Assembly: GCF_012273015.1 (NCBI RefSeq)
Contig: NZ_CP050954.1
Span: 3,946,001 to 4,010,000, forward strand
Direction of reading: 5' to 3'
Origin: Hymenobacter sp. BT18
GTDB lineage: Bacteria; Bacteroidota; Bacteroidia; Cytophagales; Hymenobacteraceae
DNA: 64,000 nt
Below are positions 55,292 through 63,691 of the stretch, in pieces. The position numbers were made by a program, and so were the translations under genes. The stretch's first letter is position 1. The number at the start of each line of letters is the position of its first letter. The notes below the pieces were generated by a model. The model ran no database searches, was not told the DNA's origin, and worked only from the letters and a program-made list of their open reading frames with translations.

Positions 55292-57283
55292 ATGAAACTA
55301 GGCATACTCTCTGGTGCTTTATTGTTCATCACCGCCACCAGCCGGGCCCAAACGCCCACTGCTTCAGATACGACCACGGCCCTGCCCGAAGTGACGGTGA
55401 CGTACCGGGCGGCCGCCCGCACGCCCGTCACGTTTCTCAACCTGAGTGGCCGGGCGCTGGCGGCCCGCAACGTAGGACAGGAGCCGTCGTTTTTGCTCAC
55501 GGAGACGCCCGCCGTGACGGCCTACTCCGATGCGGGCAGCACCCAGGGCTACGCCTACTTCCGCCTGCGCGGCATCGACCAGACACGCATCAACACGACC
55601 CTGGACGGAGTGCCGCTGAATGAGCCCGAAGACCAGGGGGCTTACTTTTCCAATTACCCCGACCTGTTTACCTCCCTGAGCGGACTGCAGCTTCAGCGGG
55701 GCGTGGGCACCACCCAGAACGGGGCGGCCAGCTACGGGGGCAGCCTGCAGCTGTTCTCGGCTTCCCTGCTCGATTCGGCCCGGGCCACCCTGGGTGGGGG
55801 CTATGGTTCCTTTGGCAGCTATCGGCTGTTTGGGGAGGTAGCCAGCGGACGGCGCGGGCACGTGGCCGGCTACGTGCGGGCCTCGCAGGTGCACTCCAAC
55901 GGCTACAAGAACCGCTCGGCCAATACTTCCCGCTCGGTGTACCTGAGTGGGGGGCTGTTCTACGATAAAACCCACTGGAAGCTGAGCGTGCTGGCCGGAC
56001 AGCAACGCAACCAGCTGGCCTGGCTGGGCGTGCCCGATTCGGTGTTGCGCAAGAATCGACGTGCCAATGCCAATGGACCGGAGAATGACTTGTTCCGGCA
56101 GGCCCTGGTACAACTGCAAAACCAGTGGCGGCCCACCGCCCATGCCGAAGTCAGCACCAGCGTGTACGCCTCGGGCCTGCGCGGGGGCTACGACTTCGAC
56201 TTAAACAACTTTCTGGGTTTTCCATCCACCAACGAAATGTACCGCTACGATTTTCGCTCAGGGCTGCTGGGGGCTTTTAGCACCTTTACGCACCAGACCC
56301 GGCGGTTCACGTGGTCGGTAGGAGGCAACCTGAGCACCTACCAGCGCCGCCACTTGGGCAGCGAGCGGACGACCGGCGAGCTGTACCGCAACACCGGCTA
56401 CAAGCGCGAAGGCAGCGCCTTTGGCAAGCTGGAGTACCAGGCCGGCCTGCTCACGCTGTTTACGGATGTGCAGGCCCGGGCCGTGCGGTTTCGCTATGCG
56501 GGCGACGTGCCCCTGGCGCCGCTGTCGTGGCAGTTTATCAACCCCAAAGCCGGCCTAAGCCTGGCCCTCACCGACCGCACTACGCTGTACTACAGCTGGG
56601 GCCGCACCGGCCGGGAACCTACCCGCAACGACCTGTTCGGAGGCAACGACAACCTCTCAGTCGACGAAGACGGGCAGGTCCTGCTCTACAGCACCCGCGC
56701 CGAGTACGTGCAGGACCACGAGTTGGGCCTGCGCTACCAAAGTCCTCGGCTTGAAGGCAGTGTGAATACCTATTACATGGATTTTCGGAACGAGATTGTG
56801 CTAAACGGCAAGCTAGGCCCCAACGGGTTGGCTTTGACCGACAACGTGGAGCGCAGCTACCGAAGCGGCGTAGAAGCCACGGTGCGTTACCAGCTCACCC
56901 CACGGTTTTCTCTGCTCAACAACTCCGCCTTCAACTACAGCCGCATCCGCGAGCAGGCCGAAACCTTTCGGCCAGTTCTTACCCCGGCGGTGCTGCTTAA
57001 CCAGGAAGCCGCGTACGCCACCGGACCCTGGCAACTGGCCCTGACGGGCCGCTACCAGAGCCGCTCCTACCTGGATTTTGCCAACTCCGCTACCGTGGCA
57101 GGCTACGTGCTGCTGAACGCTCGCGCGCAGTATGCCTGGCGACAATGGGAGTTCACGCTCTTTGGCAACAACCTCACCAACGCCCGCTACTTCAACACCG
57201 GCTACGTGGAGGCCGACGGCACCCGCAAGTACTTCGTGCAGGCCCCGGCCAACATTTACCTGGATGTGAAACTACACCTCTAG
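55292..57283 (+). CDS. TonB-dependent outer-membrane receptor, probably for a nicotinamide-type nucleoside
   Basis: A 663-residue receptor with a signal peptide (residues 1-19, cleavage near SRAQ). There is no carboxypeptidase-like domain; the plug begins almost at once (LPEVTVTYRAAARTPVTFLN, FRLRGIDQTRINTTLDGVPL, NEPEDQGAYFSNYPDL), and the barrel ends in a C-terminal strand NIYLDVKLHL. Compact receptors of this kind serve small-molecule uptake. The next gene, 180 bp downstream, encodes NadR, and Bacteroidota combine such receptors with pnuC and nadR for nicotinamide riboside. pnuC is not here, so the substrate is an inference. Confidence 0.85.
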   Translation: MKLGILSGALLFITATSRAQTPTASDTTTALPEVTVTYRAAARTPVTFLNLSGRALAARNVGQEPSFLLTETPAVTAYSDAGSTQGYAYFRLRGIDQTRINTTLDGVPLNEPEDQGAYFSNYPDLFTSLSGLQLQRGVGTTQNGAASYGGSLQLFSASLLDSARATLGGGYGSFGSYRLFGEVASGRRGHVAGYVRASQVHSNGYKNRSANTSRSVYLSGGLFYDKTHWKLSVLAGQQRNQLAWLGVPDSVLRKNRRANANGPENDLFRQALVQLQNQWRPTAHAEVSTSVYASGLRGGYDFDLNNFLGFPSTNEMYRYDFRSGLLGAFSTFTHQTRRFTWSVGGNLSTYQRRHLGSERTTGELYRNTGYKREGSAFGKLEYQAGLLTLFTDVQARAVRFRYAGDVPLAPLSWQFINPKAGLSLALTDRTTLYYSWGRTGREPTRNDLFGGNDNLSVDEDGQVLLYSTRAEYVQDHELGLRYQSPRLEGSVNTYYMDFRNEIVLNGKLGPNGLALTDNVERSYRSGVEATVRYQLTPRFSLLNNSAFNYSRIREQAETFRPVLTPAVLLNQEAAYATGPWQLALTGRYQSRSYLDFANSATVAGYVLLNARAQYAWRQWEFTLFGNNLTNARYFNTGYVEADGTRKYFVQAPANIYLDVKLHL

Positions 57284-57463
57284 CGTAGTCCCGTTTTAGG
57301 TTAAGCGTTAGCTGAGGCCCGCGTAGCCGAAGCCTCTCTGCCATTTCGTTGAATACCCGTAGAAAGCAGTCGGGATACTTCGGCCAGTTCAGCTTGACGT
57401 TTAATTTAGCATGTATCGGTTTTTCCATTGCATAGCAAGGGTTCATTAGAAGCGTTATCCGCT

Positions 57464-58456
57464 ATGACGCACGCCTTAGTATTCGGGAAGTTTCTGCCCC
57501 TGCACCGGGGGCACCTGGCCCTCATTGACTTTGCCCGCCGCCACTGCGACCACCTAACGGTGCTGGTATGCGCCAGCGACCTGGAGCAATTGCCGGGTAG
57601 CGTACGGGCCGGCTGGCTGCGCGAAACTTACGCTGCCCACCCAGAGGTACATGTGCAGGTATTGGACTACCGCGAAAACGAGCTGCCCAACACCTCCGTT
57701 TCCTCCGAAGCCGTGGCACACGCGTGGGCCGAGCGGTTTCGGCAGGAGCTGCCCACCGTTAATCTAGTCGTCACTTCGGAGCCGTATGGGGAAATGGTGG
57801 CGGCCCGGCTGGGTATCCGGTTTCTGAATTTCGATCCGGCCCGTGTGCAAGTACCTGTTTCCGCCACCGCCATCAGAGCCGACCTACAGGCACATTGGCA
57901 GTACCTGCCGGGCAGCGTGCAGGTCTATTACCGGCGCACGGTAGCAATTCTGGGTACGGAGTCAACCGGCAAAACCACGCTGACGCAGCAACTGGCGGCA
58001 TACTTCGGAGCCTCCTACGTAGCCGAGGCGGGCCGGGACTTGGTGGCCCACTCGACCGAAATTAGCCGGGCCGACTTACTGGCGGTGGCCTCGGAACACG
58101 CCCGACGCATTGCGGCGGCCCAGGCCACAGGCGGCCCGCTGCTGCTGCTGGACACCGATGTGCACATCACGCAGTCGTATACCGGGCTGCTGGGCGAAGA
58201 TTACCTGGAATTGCCGGCCGAACTGTATGCCATCAACCGGGCCGATCTGTATTTGTACCTGCAAGCCGATGTGCCGCTTGTAGATGATGGTACCCGGCTA
58301 AGCCAGACCGAACGGCTGCGGCTGGATGCTTTGCACCGGCAGACGTTGACGCATTTTGGCATCCAATACCACGAAATAGGTGGGGTGTGGCCCGAGCGGT
58401 TTGCGCAGGCCGTGCAATTGATTGAGTTGCTGCTGAAGCAGGCGGCTACAGCGTAG
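57464..58456 (+). CDS. nadR: NadR-like NMN adenylyltransferase / ribosylnicotinamide kinase
   Basis: A 330-residue two-domain enzyme. The N-terminal NMN adenylyltransferase domain starts HALVFGKFLPLHRGHLALI with the nucleotidyl-transferase HxGH site (HRGH, residues about 14-17) and ends near VPVSATAIRADL (ISSTxIR-like). The C-terminal kinase domain has a P-loop GTESTGKTTLTQQ (about 173-185) and DTDVHITQSY. It salvages ribosylnicotinamide to NMN and NAD. The E. coli DNA-binding N-terminal domain is absent, so it is not a repressor. The frame opens 12 codons earlier; the ATG at 57464 is chosen. Its end overlaps the convergent frameshifted gene by 11 bp. Confidence 0.92.
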   Translation: MTHALVFGKFLPLHRGHLALIDFARRHCDHLTVLVCASDLEQLPGSVRAGWLRETYAAHPEVHVQVLDYRENELPNTSVSSEAVAHAWAERFRQELPTVNLVVTSEPYGEMVAARLGIRFLNFDPARVQVPVSATAIRADLQAHWQYLPGSVQVYYRRTVAILGTESTGKTTLTQQLAAYFGASYVAEAGRDLVAHSTEISRADLLAVASEHARRIAAAQATGGPLLLLDTDVHITQSYTGLLGEDYLELPAELYAINRADLYLYLQADVPLVDDGTRLSQTERLRLDALHRQTLTHFGIQYHEIGGVWPERFAQAVQLIELLLKQAATA

Positions 58457-58881
58457 CTACTTGCTCCGGCCGGTTCTCGCGCGGTTTTTGCACCAGGTAG
58501 TAGAAGGCCAGCACCAGCAGCCCGGCTCCGAACGGCACCAGCGCCAGGTGCTTGCCCGTGACGGAGTGCCACACCAGCACCTCATCGAAGTGAAAGAACT
58601 CACTGATCATCCAGTAGGAGTTGGCCGAAATCCAGAGCACAATGGCCAGGTTGTGGGCCAGCTCGGAAACCAGGTGGCGGGTGCGCCAGGTAATCATGAT
58701 AGCAATAGCCAGGGTGGGCACAACCATGGCCAGGCCCAGGGGCTTCCACACCATGCACCAGCTCACGTCTTTCAGCAGCCAGAACACGATGTGCAGGTTT
58801 TCAGAACACGATGTGCAGGTTTTCCATGCGCCGGTACGCGGCCGGAATGACGTAGTGGGCGTCGGACGATTCGGTAGCCAT
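58446..58881 (-). pseudogene. Small multi-spanning membrane protein, frameshifted by a tandem duplication
   Basis: The ATG at 58881 opens a frame that reads into MENLHIVF and then meets a TGA. A 22-bp tandem duplication (58780-58801 and 58802-58823) causes this: with one copy removed, the frame runs MENLHIVFWLLKDVSWCMVW and on to the stop at 58446, giving 137 residues. Three or four membrane helices would be present (PLGLAMVVPTLAIAIMI, NLAIVLWISANSYWMI, LVPFGAGLLVLAFYYLV). I believe this is a conserved Bacteroidota membrane family of unknown function. The duplication could be a real mutation, a reversible switch or an assembly error. Confidence 0.85.
58780..58823. repeat. Perfect 22-bp tandem duplication inside a gene
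   Basis: Two identical, directly adjacent 22-bp copies (58780-58801 and 58802-58823), each beginning CAGAACACG and ending CAGGTTTT. As 22 is not a multiple of three, the duplication shifts the reading frame of the membrane-protein gene. Confidence 0.95.
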
Positions 58882-58938
58882 TTTTCAGGGGAAATAGGGT
58901 TTCAAATGTACACTGCACCGCCGTACTTGCGGCCCGCT

Positions 58939-59472
58939 ATGCCCACCATTTTCACCCACGCCGCCGTAGCCGTTGGCCTCGGCCGCAGCCTCTCTTCCCA
59001 GCCGCGCCCCGCGGGCTTCTGGTGGCTCCTGGCCCTGTGCGCCATCCTGCCCGATTTCGATGCCGTGACGTTCAAGCTGGGTATTCCTTACGCAAGTATG
59101 TGGGGGCACCGGGGCTTTACGCACTCCCTGGTATTTGCTGCGCTGACTGGAATTATGCTGGCCTTGCTGGCGCCGGCGCGGCTGCGCGGTACGTTGAGCC
59201 GGATAGAGCTGGCGGCTTGGCTGGCGGCAGCCACGGTTTCACACCCACTGCTGGATATGCTCACTAGTGGCGGCCTGGGGGTGGCGCTGCTGGCCCCATT
59301 TAGCGGGGAGCGGTACTTCTGGCCATGGCGCCCGGTGCGCGTTTCGCCGGTGGGGGCGGGGTTTTTCTCTTGGCGTGGGGTAGTCACGCTGCTGAGTGAG
59401 CTGCGCTGGCTGTGGCTGCCTACGCTGCTGGTCCTATTAGCTACGCGGTGGGCCCGCCGAAAAGAACAATAA
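58939..59472 (+). CDS. Membrane-bound metal-dependent hydrolase (YdjM/DUF457-like)
   Basis: A 177-residue membrane protein with four or five hydrophobic segments. Motifs of the YdjM family are TIFTHAAVAVGLGRSL, ILPDFDAVTFK, GHRGFTHSLVFAALT and TVSHPLLDMLTSGGLGVALL: the conserved Asp and His residues probably bind a metal. Enzyme activity has not been shown for most members. The frame opens further upstream, but the ATG at 58939 (MPTIFTHAAVAVGLG) is the family start. Divergent from the frameshifted membrane protein; followed after 59 bp by a DUF2459 gene. Confidence 0.85.
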   Translation: MPTIFTHAAVAVGLGRSLSSQPRPAGFWWLLALCAILPDFDAVTFKLGIPYASMWGHRGFTHSLVFAALTGIMLALLAPARLRGTLSRIELAAWLAAATVSHPLLDMLTSGGLGVALLAPFSGERYFWPWRPVRVSPVGAGFFSWRGVVTLLSELRWLWLPTLLVLLATRWARRKEQ

Positions 59473-59531
59473 CTTTTGGGCTCTATCTCGTATGAGGGCT
59501 GGTCTGCTATATTCAAGCTCAACCGTTCTGA

Positions 59532-60218
59532 ATGCCAAACACGCTAAAGAAAGTATTGAAAGGAGCCGCCTGGACGGGTGGAGGTATCGTGGGTGCAGTA
59601 GTCGTATACCTGGCTGCTTCAGCCGCGTTGTCGGCGGTGCCGGTGGGGGAGCGGAGCCAGCCTGAGACGGGCGCCATTGAGGCCTGGGTGCTGTCGAACG
59701 GGGTGCACACCGATATTGTCCTGCCCGTGCGCACCCAGTACATCGACTGGAGCCAGCTGGTGCCTTATAGCCACACCCCGGCCGCCGACAGCAGCCGGCA
59801 ATACGTGGGCTTCGGCTGGGGCGACAAAGGATTTTACCTGAACACGCCTACCTGGGCCGAGCTTAAACCCAGTACCGCCGTGCGCGCCATGTTCTGGATG
59901 AGCACCACGGCCATGCATACCACCTTCCACCACCGCCCCCAGGAAGGCCCGCACTGCGTGCGTATTTACCTCACGCCGGCCGAGTATGAAAAACTCATTG
60001 GCTTTATCCGGAACAGCTTCGAGCCCGATGCCCAGGGCCGGGTGCAGCACATTGCCGGCCACAGCTACGGGCAGTACGACGCTTTTTACGAGGCCCGCCG
60101 AACCTATAACCTGTTCTACACCTGCAACACCTGGGCCAATGAGGCCCTAAAGGTGGCCAACCAGCAAGCCGCCCTCTGGACGCCCTTTGACTTCGGAATT
60201 TTCTGGCACTACCGGTAG
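59532..60218 (+). CDS. TIGR02117/DUF2459 family protein
   Basis: A 228-residue protein with an N-terminal membrane anchor (residues about 15-33, GGIVGAVVVYLAASAAL) and a periplasmic domain. It matches the DUF2459 pattern: VLSNGVHTDIVLPV, YVGFGWGDKGFYLNTPTW, VRIYLTPAEYEKLIGFI and YTCNTWANEALKVANQQAALW (Cys near the end, followed by Asn and Trp). The Cys and His residues suggest a papain-like or NlpC-like fold, but no activity is known. It may be cotranscribed with the preceding YdjM-like gene. Confidence 0.85.
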   Translation: MPNTLKKVLKGAAWTGGGIVGAVVVYLAASAALSAVPVGERSQPETGAIEAWVLSNGVHTDIVLPVRTQYIDWSQLVPYSHTPAADSSRQYVGFGWGDKGFYLNTPTWAELKPSTAVRAMFWMSTTAMHTTFHHRPQEGPHCVRIYLTPAEYEKLIGFIRNSFEPDAQGRVQHIAGHSYGQYDAFYEARRTYNLFYTCNTWANEALKVANQQAALWTPFDFGIFWHYR

Positions 60219-60258
60219 GACCAGCGAAGCCGATGCAAAGGCGGGCAGAAAAAGAAAG

Positions 60259-60296
60259 CCCGGTTGGGCTGCTTTAAACACGCAGCGCCAACCGGG
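60259..60296 (-). terminator. Intrinsic terminator
   Basis: CCCGGTTGG...GCTGC (60259-60272) pairs with GCAGC...CCAACCGGG (60282-60296), about 14 bp with one bulge. The A-rich sequence to its left provides a U-run on the minus strand, so it mainly ends the 82-residue gene that follows on that strand. Confidence 0.7.
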
Positions 60297-60322
60297 AAGA
60301 TGAAAGAGAAATAGGCTGGAAC

Positions 60323-60571
60323 CTAGTTCAGCCAGACTTCGGCGACGGAGCTGAAGCGGTGAGCGGCAAAAGCTCCATAAGGAGCCTCGGCATAAAACCC
60401 CAGAACGTGGACCTGGGGCTTGCCAGTGCGGACGTTGCGCCGGTATTGCACGGGGTACACATGGCCTACCTCCGGCCACTCGCCAACGTAGTCTGCGGGC
60501 CGGCTACTAGCATCAATGCACCGCGCAAACTGCTGCACGGGGGCTGGTACAGGAAACTTGACTTTCGACAT
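60323..60571 (-). CDS. Small hypothetical protein upstream of umuDC
   Basis: An 82-residue soluble protein (MSKVKFPVPAPVQQFARCID ... HVLGFYAEAPYGAFAAHRF). No domain is recognised; the YPVQYRRNVRTGKPQVHVLG stretch suggests a small beta-barrel fold. A TTG two codons upstream also opens the frame. An exact promoter (TTTG-N20-TATCTTTG) ends just 3 bp before the ATG, so the transcript may be leaderless. It is divergent from umuDC, which makes a link with the DNA-damage response possible but unproven. Confidence 0.6.
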   Translation of the reverse strand: MSKVKFPVPAPVQQFARCIDASSRPADYVGEWPEVGHVYPVQYRRNVRTGKPQVHVLGFYAEAPYGAFAAHRFSSVAEVWLN

Positions 60572-60574
60572 ATC

Positions 60575-60606
60575 CAAAGATACAAATACAACAGTAAACT
60601 AACAAA
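60575..60606 (-). promoter_or_regulatory. Promoter of the 82-residue gene
   Basis: On the minus strand TTTG (60606-60603) is followed after 20 bp by TATCTTTG (60582-60575), an exact consensus in both elements. The -7 box ends 3 bp before the ATG (60571), implying a leaderless or nearly leaderless mRNA. Confidence 0.7.
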
Positions 60607-60743
60607 ATTGGCGGTAAAAATATACAGGTTTATTACCAGGTAAAAAGCCATTTATTGGCTATTATTGCCTGATTAATGCTATTTTAATACCAGTTGTACA
60701 GGCGCATAGGAGAAACATACGATGTGGGTAAGCTCTTGGATTT

Positions 60744-60765
60744 GCTAATATTTTTAGTAAATAGC
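60744..60765 (+). promoter_or_regulatory. Possible operator upstream of umuD
   Basis: A 22-bp dyad: GCTA (60744) and TAGC (60762) at the ends, with an inner TTTA-G-TAAA palindrome (60753-60761). It lies 25 bp before the umuD ATG, where a LexA-type repressor would be expected to bind. Resemblance to known LexA boxes is weak. Confidence 0.25.
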
Positions 60766-60790
60766 GGCGGCGTAATTCCTGCTGCTACCC

Positions 60791-61270
60791 ATGCATCCAT
60801 TGTCCTTGTATACCCTGCCCCAGCAACCGTAGGCCTTGGCGCTACCATTGCTGAGCAGCTACTTACCAGCGGGTTTTGCCTCACCCGCTGATGACTACCT
60901 GGAGGGGCACCTCGACTTAAACCAGCACCTGATCCGGCACCAGGCGGCTACCTACTTTGCCCGGGTGCGCGGCGACTCTATGCAGGAAGCCGGTATACAG
61001 GATGGCGACTTGCTAATCATCGACCGCGCCCTCACGCCCGCAAGCGGGCTGGTAGTAGTGGCCGTGGTGGATGGGGAGTTTACCGTGAAGCGGCTACGCC
61101 TGGCTAGAGGGCGGGTATGGCTGGAGCCGGCCAACCCCAGGTATCAGCCCCAGGAAATACTGCCCGGAATGAACTTCTCCGTGCGCGGGGTAGTCACCCA
61201 CGTCATTCATTCCATGAACACTACTGCCAGCTTGCGTGCTGGGGATGGTAGTCAGATAACCGCTGAGTAG
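60791..61270 (+). pseudogene. umuD: umuD, probably interrupted by an amber codon near the start
   Basis: UmuD is the LexA-like subunit of DNA polymerase V that cleaves itself during the SOS response. The frame contains the cleavage region LPAGFASPADDYLEG (Ala-Gly), the catalytic Ser in RVRGDSMQEAGIQDGD and Lys in DGEFTVKRLRL. Its natural start appears to be the ATG at 60791 (MHPLSLYTLPQQP), but codon 14 is TAG (60830-60832), after which ALALPLLSSYLPAGF continues in frame; a C-to-T change of CAG would explain it. A shorter protein could start at TTG 60836, keeping all catalytic parts. So it is either a nonsense mutant or a gene using a TTG start. umuC begins 2 bp after its stop. Confidence 0.7.
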
Positions 61271-61272
61271 TT

Positions 61273-61380
61273 ATGGTGGCGCTGGTCGATTGCAACAACT
61301 TTTACGTGTCTTGTGAGCGGGTTTTCCAGCCCCGTCTGGAGGGCCGGCCCGTGGTGGTGCTGTCGAACAACGATGGTTGC
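61273..61380 (+). CDS. umuC: umuC, 5' exon (first 36 codons), interrupted by a group II intron
   Basis: The 108-nt exon encodes the N terminus of a Y-family polymerase (DNA polymerase V catalytic subunit): [18 protein letters not shown] with the first catalytic Asp in VDCNNFY, and [10 protein letters not shown]. The intron begins directly after the Cys codon (phase 0), and the 3' exon resumes at 63734 with LISRSDEAKQLGFAMG. Function depends on intron splicing. Located 2 bp after umuD, as in umuDC operons. Confidence 0.92.
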
Positions 61381-61943
61381 GTGCGACCTGTTGCCTGTGA
61401 ACTCCATAAGCAGGCGTTCTTTAGCTCGGGCTAAAGAATAACTATCTGTCTGGTGCAGAGCCAAATTCTCTGCCGTCCTGATGAGCGGGCGAAAACGCTT
61501 TCCCCACTTGCCCGATGTGGCAACCCGGGCGGGTGAAGCGGGAAAGAAAGCGGGTACGTCGGAGACTGGCCGGCTATCCCTGCGAGTGTGAAAGTATGCG
61601 TAAGACCTTCTGAATCCATTAATCATCGTTACGTTGAACAAGCTTACCCAGTATAACAAGCTTGCCCAAAAGGGACTGGTTGTCAGGGCTTCGGTATTGC
61701 ATGACCGACCGAAGCCGCTCATTCACAGCATAACCCGGTGAAACAGTGGGACGCTACGCTTTCGTGAAACAGACAGGTGGAACAGGGAAACCCCGAACCG
61801 GCTCTGCTTCGGCAGTGGGCCGCCGGCTACACGCCGGTTCGGGGCAGGATGGCGCAAGAAGCCAACGCCGCCGGGAAAGCCGGCGGATATGCCCACTTGC
61901 GCCCGTTGTGTATTGGTAAACGAAGTTAGTAACAGTCAAGACG

Positions 61944-63668
61944 ATGGACACTGTGATGCCACAGATGGATGAATGGAAGGCCCTGCCCTGGAAGAAGCTC
62001 CAGCGTACGGTCTTCAGACTGCAAAAACGCATTTACCAGGCCAGCCGCCGGGGCGATACCCGGCAGGTGCGCCAACTCCAAAAACTACTGAGTAAGTCCC
62101 GGGCGGCCAAACTCCTGGCCGTCCGCAAAGTCACCCAGGACAACCAGGGCAAGCGCACGGCCGGCATCGACGGGGTGAAATCGCTCACCGACAAGCAACG
62201 CCTGCGGCTGGGCCGTCGGCTCTCGTTTCGGTGGGCGGCCAAACCGTTGCGACGGGTCTGGATTCCGAAGCCGGGTTCGGCCGACAAACGCCCGCTGGGC
62301 ATTCCCGTCATGCGCGACCGGGCCTTGCAGGCGCTGGTCAAGCTGGCGCTGGAACCCGAATGGGAAGCCCGGTTCGAGCCCAACAGCTACGGCTTCCGGC
62401 CCGGCCGGTCGGCGCACGACGCCCTGGCGGCCATCTATACCTGCATCAACCAGCGGGCCAAGTGGGTGCTGGACGCCGACATCGAAAAGTGCTTTGACCG
62501 CATCGACCACCCGCGGCTCCTGGCCAAGGTGGATACCGTGCCCCGGTTCCGCCGCCTGCTCAAGGGCTGGCTGCGGGCCGGCGTGCTGGAGGGCGACGTG
62601 TTTCAGCCCGTCGAGGCCGGGACCCCGCAAAGCGGGGTTATCTCGCCGCTGCTGGCCAACATCGCCCTCCACGGCATGGAAACGGTCCTCCGGACGCACT
62701 TCCGACAACGGCGCATCAGCCCCACCCGCCTGAGCCCGAAAGTGACGCTGATTCGCTACGCCGACGACTTCGTGGTCCTCCACGAAGACCGCGCCGTGGT
62801 GGAAGCCTGTCAGCAACTACTCGCGGACTGGTTGGCGCCGTTGGGACTGGCCATGAAGCCCGCCAAAACCCGGCTGGTGCACACGCGGCACGCCACGGCC
62901 GAGCACCCGGCGGGCTTCGATTTCCTGGGGACCACCGTGCGGCAGTTTGTGGTGGGACGGACCCATTCGGGCAAGGACCAACAGGGGCACCTGTTGGGCT
63001 TCAAGACGTTAATCAAGCCCTCGCGCACGGCGCAGCACCGGCACGGCCAGCGGCTGCGGGACATCCTGTTTCGGCAACGGGCTTCGCCCCAACAGGCGCT
63101 GATTCGGGAGCTGAACCCGGTCATCCGGGGCTGGAGCCAGTACTACGCCGGTGTGGTGGCCAGAGACGTCTTCTCCCGCATGGACTACGTGCTCTACCAC
63201 GGGCTGCGCCGCTGGGCCATGCGCCGGCACGGCGGCAAGCACCGCCGACGCATCGTGCGCAAGTACTGGCGGTTGGAGCAGGGCAGTTGGAACTTTGCCA
63301 CCCCGGCCGGGGTGCAACTCCGCTACCACAGCTTCACCCGCATCCAGCGCCACGTCAAGGTGGCGGGCACCCGCTCGCCCTTTGATGGCGACTGGCCGTA
63401 CTGGGGCGCGCGACTGCGGCAGTACCACGGCCTGGACCGGCGCACCTGCCTGCTGCTGAAGCAGCAAGCCGGGCGCTGCGCGTGGTGCCACCTGTGCTTC
63501 ACGGACACGGATGTGCTCGAAAAGGACCACCGCGTACCCCGAATACGCGGCGGGAAGGAGGAGTTGACGAATCTACAGCTGCTGCACCGGCATTGTCACC
63601 ACCAAAAGACGAAGCAGGACGGCAGCCTGGCAGCTCGCGGTAGCGGTGCACAACGAGGAGCCGTGTGA
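61944..63668 (+). CDS. ltrA: Group II intron reverse transcriptase/maturase (LtrA-like) with HNH endonuclease
   Basis: A 574-residue intron-encoded protein. The reverse transcriptase covers residues about 70-340, including IPKPGSADKRPLGIPVMRDR, SYGFRPGRSAHDAL, the RT4-type GTPQSGVISPLLANIALHGM and the catalytic YADD in LIRYADDFVVLHED. A maturase domain X (about 380-470: LNPVIRGWSQYYAGV, LRRWAMRRHGG) follows. The C-terminal HNH nuclease has CAWCHLCF and DHRVPRIRGGKEELTNLQL, ending HRHCHHQKTK. The stop codon (63666-63668) lies within domain V. It is intact, so retrohoming is plausible. The ATG at 61944 is the first in frame after the structured intron RNA. Confidence 0.95.
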   Translation: MDTVMPQMDEWKALPWKKLQRTVFRLQKRIYQASRRGDTRQVRQLQKLLSKSRAAKLLAVRKVTQDNQGKRTAGIDGVKSLTDKQRLRLGRRLSFRWAAKPLRRVWIPKPGSADKRPLGIPVMRDRALQALVKLALEPEWEARFEPNSYGFRPGRSAHDALAAIYTCINQRAKWVLDADIEKCFDRIDHPRLLAKVDTVPRFRRLLKGWLRAGVLEGDVFQPVEAGTPQSGVISPLLANIALHGMETVLRTHFRQRRISPTRLSPKVTLIRYADDFVVLHEDRAVVEACQQLLADWLAPLGLAMKPAKTRLVHTRHATAEHPAGFDFLGTTVRQFVVGRTHSGKDQQGHLLGFKTLIKPSRTAQHRHGQRLRDILFRQRASPQQALIRELNPVIRGWSQYYAGVVARDVFSRMDYVLYHGLRRWAMRRHGGKHRRRIVRKYWRLEQGSWNFATPAGVQLRYHSFTRIQRHVKVAGTRSPFDGDWPYWGARLRQYHGLDRRTCLLLKQQAGRCAWCHLCFTDTDVLEKDHRVPRIRGGKEELTNLQLLHRHCHHQKTKQDGSLAARGSGAQRGAV

Positions 63669-63691
63669 GGTGAAAGTCTCACGCACGGTTC
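63658..63691 (+). ncRNA. Group II intron domain V (catalytic RNA hairpin)
   Basis: A 34-nt hairpin GAGCCG...CGGTTC with the AGC triad, a GAAA tetraloop (GTGAAAGT) and the two-nt CG bulge, matching the canonical length. It coordinates the catalytic metal ions of splicing. A domain VI stem (about 63696-63726, CCGGGG/CCCCGG) follows, with a candidate branch-point A near its 3' side (GGCTGACC). Confidence 0.9.

Noticed and set aside
57192..57446. Minus-strand frame of 84 codons overlapping the end of the TonB receptor gene, with a transposase-like flavour (KLNWPKYPDCFLRVFNEMAE)
   Set aside because: I could not match it to any transposase or other family, half of it is antisense to the receptor, and no inverted repeats flank it. 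A remnant remains possible.
60694..60891. 65-codon plus-strand frame upstream of and overlapping umuD
   Set aside because: No family, no promoter or initiation signal; it overlaps the umuD 5' region in another frame, where umuD gives a better explanation.
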